A stretch of 64,000 nt of DNA from Achromobacter sp. MYb9 (GTDB lineage: Bacteria > Pseudomonadota > Gammaproteobacteria > Burkholderiales > Burkholderiaceae_B), in assembly GCF_002975275.1 (NCBI RefSeq), contig NZ_PCOQ01000019.1, forward strand, positions 61,126 to 125,125, given 5' to 3'. Numbering within the stretch: the stretch's first letter is position 1; each line of letters opens with the position of its first letter. The notes under the pieces are model-generated. The model was given only the letters and a program-made list of their open reading frames with translations. It searched no databases and had not been told where the DNA came from. This document shows positions 62,707-64,000 of the stretch, piece after piece. The position numbers and the translations under genes are program-made.

Positions 62707-64000
62707 CGACCACCGTCATCGCGGTCATATTGACGATGCGGCGCACGGTCGAGCTGGAAGTCAGAATGTGCACCGGCGCATTGCAGCCCAGCAGGAACGG
62801 GCCCACCGCCACGTTGCCGCCGGCCGCCGTCTTCAGCAGGTTGTAGGCGATGTTGCCGGAATCCACGTTCGGACACACCAGCAGGTTTGCTTCGCCCTTC
62901 AGGGTGGACGACGGCAGGATGCGCATGCGCAGCGCTTCGTCCAGCGCGCAATCGCCGTGCATTTCGCCGTCGATTTCCAGGTCGGGCGCCTGTTCGCGCA
63001 CGATTTCCAAGGCGCGACGCATCTTGGCGCCCGAAGCCGAGCTGCCCGAACCGAAATTCGACCGCGACAGCAACGCCACCTTCGGCGCCAGATACATGCG
63101 ACGCATTTCGTTGGCGGCGGCGATCGTGAATTCCGCGATCTGCTCGGCCGAGGGCTCGTCGTTCACGTGCGTGTCCACCAGCACCACCGTGCGCTCGTTG
63201 AGCAGCAGGATGTTCATGGCGGCATACACGTTGTGGCCCGGGCGGCGGCCGATCACTTCATCGACGAAACGCAGGTGGTCATGATAAGCGCCCACCGACC
63301 CGCAGACCATGCCATCGGCATCGCCCAGGTGCACCATCATCGCGCCAATCAAGGTCATGCGGCGGCGCATTTCCACGCGCGCCATTTCCTTGGTGATGCC
63401 GCGGCGGCACATGCGTTCCCAGTACGTGGTCCAGTACTGATGGAAGCGTTCGTCGTATTCCGGGTTGGTCACTTCGACGTCTTCGCCCAGGCGCAGGCGC
63501 AGGCCCAGCTTTTCGATGCGGGTCAGCAGCACCGACGGACGGCCGACCAGGATGGGGCGCGCCAGGCCTTCGTCCACCACCACCTGCACGGCGCGCAGCA
63601 CGCGTTCGTCTTCGCCTTCCGCGAACACGATACGGGCGGGTCCGCCTTCACGCACGATGCGCTTGGCCGCCGAGAACAAGGGCTTCATGAAGGCGCCCGA
63701 GTGGTACACGAATTGCTGCAACTGCTCTTCGTAGGCTTCCAGGTCGGCCAGCGGACGCGTGGCCACGCCACCGTCCATCGCCGCCTTGGCCACGGCCGGC
63801 GCGATGCGCACGATCAGGCGCGGATCGAACGGCTTGGGAATCAGGTATTCGGGGCCAAACGAAATATCGAACGTGCCGTAGGCCGCGGCCACGACTTCGT
63901 TCTGCTCTTCCTGCGCCAACTGGGCGATGGCATACACCGCCGCCTTTTCCATTTCGCGCGTGATCGTGGTCGCGCCCACGTCCAGCGCGCCACGGAAGAT
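62687..64000 (-). CDS. maeB: NADP-dependent malic enzyme, C-terminal part (cut by window edge)
   Basis: The 3' portion of a long-form malic enzyme that oxidatively decarboxylates malate. The first visible residues IFRGALDVGATTIT belong to the end of the malic enzyme domain, and from about 63700 leftwards the phosphotransacetylase-like regulatory domain follows (RIVFAEGEDERVLRAVQ, VNDEPSAEQIAEF, VCPNVDSGNIAYNLLK). This domain binds acetyl-CoA as an effector but is not expected to be catalytic. The start lies beyond base 64000. Confidence 0.95.
   Translation of the reverse strand: MFRGALDVGATTITREMEKAAVYAIAQLAQEEQNEVVAAAYGTFDISFGPEYLIPKPFDPRLIVRIAPAVAKAAMDGGVATRPLADLEAYEEQLQQFVYHSGAFMKPLFSAAKRIVREGGPARIVFAEGEDERVLRAVQVVVDEGLARPILVGRPSVLLTRIEKLGLRLRLGEDVEVTNPEYDERFHQYWTTYWERMCRRGITKEMARVEMRRRMTLIGAMMVHLGDADGMVCGSVGAYHDHLRFVDEVIGRRPGHNVYAAMNILLLNERTVVLVDTHVNDEPSAEQIAEFTIAAANEMRRMYLAPKVALLSRSNFGSGSSASGAKMRRALEIVREQAPDLEIDGEMHGDCALDEALRMRILPSSTLKGEANLLVCPNVDSGNIAYNLLKTAAGGNVAVGPFLLGCNAPVHILTSSSTVRRIVNMTAMTVVDVNTPR

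Overview
The window is GC-rich, densely packed DNA from a member of the Alcaligenaceae (Betaproteobacteria), most likely Achromobacter or a close Bordetella relative. This rests on three Bug/TctC-type periplasmic receptors with no cognate TctAB permease nearby, the fba-purC-dsbB-purE-purK-tsaC neighbourhood, the tkt-gap-pgk order and overall codon style. I could run no database search, so every family name comes from motifs, length and context read by eye.

Left part (1-16 kb). A Bug receptor, a two-subunit 3-oxoacid CoA-transferase (pcaIJ-like) and an IclR/PcaR-type regulator form one unit. Next is a housekeeping block on the minus strand: tsaC/Sua5, purK, purE, dsbB with a 52-residue DUF5993-like membrane protein, purC and class II fba. 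From 10.1 to 11.9 kb lies a decayed locus: an internally deleted amidase, the 3' end of a peptide ABC transporter ATPase and the 3' half of an oligopeptide-binding protein, the last two fused head to head by a deletion. An SMP-30-like protein, a dicarboxylate/amino-acid symporter, two hypothetical proteins and a MOSC protein follow.

Phosphonate island (15.6-32.8 kb). phnGHIJKLM run leftwards from a divergent promoter shared with phnF; phnM2, a DUF1045 gene and phnN run rightwards behind phnF. Two near-identical 18-bp sites containing TCTAGAC flank phnF, one in front of each operon, and are the likely PhnF operators. No phnP is present; the DUF1045 protein has two H-x-T motifs of the 2H phosphoesterase type and may do that step. 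phnCDE is separated from the rest by a LysR, gamma-glutamyltransferase-like, Bug and GAF cassette.

Centre (33-46 kb). Two GFA-fold proteins occur in the window; the one at 33.0 kb precedes an ArsR/SRPBCC pair with tandem palindromic operators. Then come infA behind a long leader, a Tat-type M23 peptidase, mogA, an orphan DltD-like protein followed by a 41-residue DltX-like microprotein, a Pit phosphate transporter, thiol/GST enzymes, and a coupled cbpA-cbpM-azlC-azlD run.

Right part (46-64 kb). A DUF3141 protein that looks like a PHA synthase with a histone-like tail is followed by a phosphotransacylase, an acetate/propionate-type kinase and a FabI-like reductase. SulP, a third Bug receptor, tkt-gap-pgk, a coiled-coil membrane protein, rsmE, an orphan barstar, a patatin and the 3' part of maeB (cut by the window edge) complete the window. 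No tRNA, rRNA, CRISPR array or intact insertion sequence was seen.
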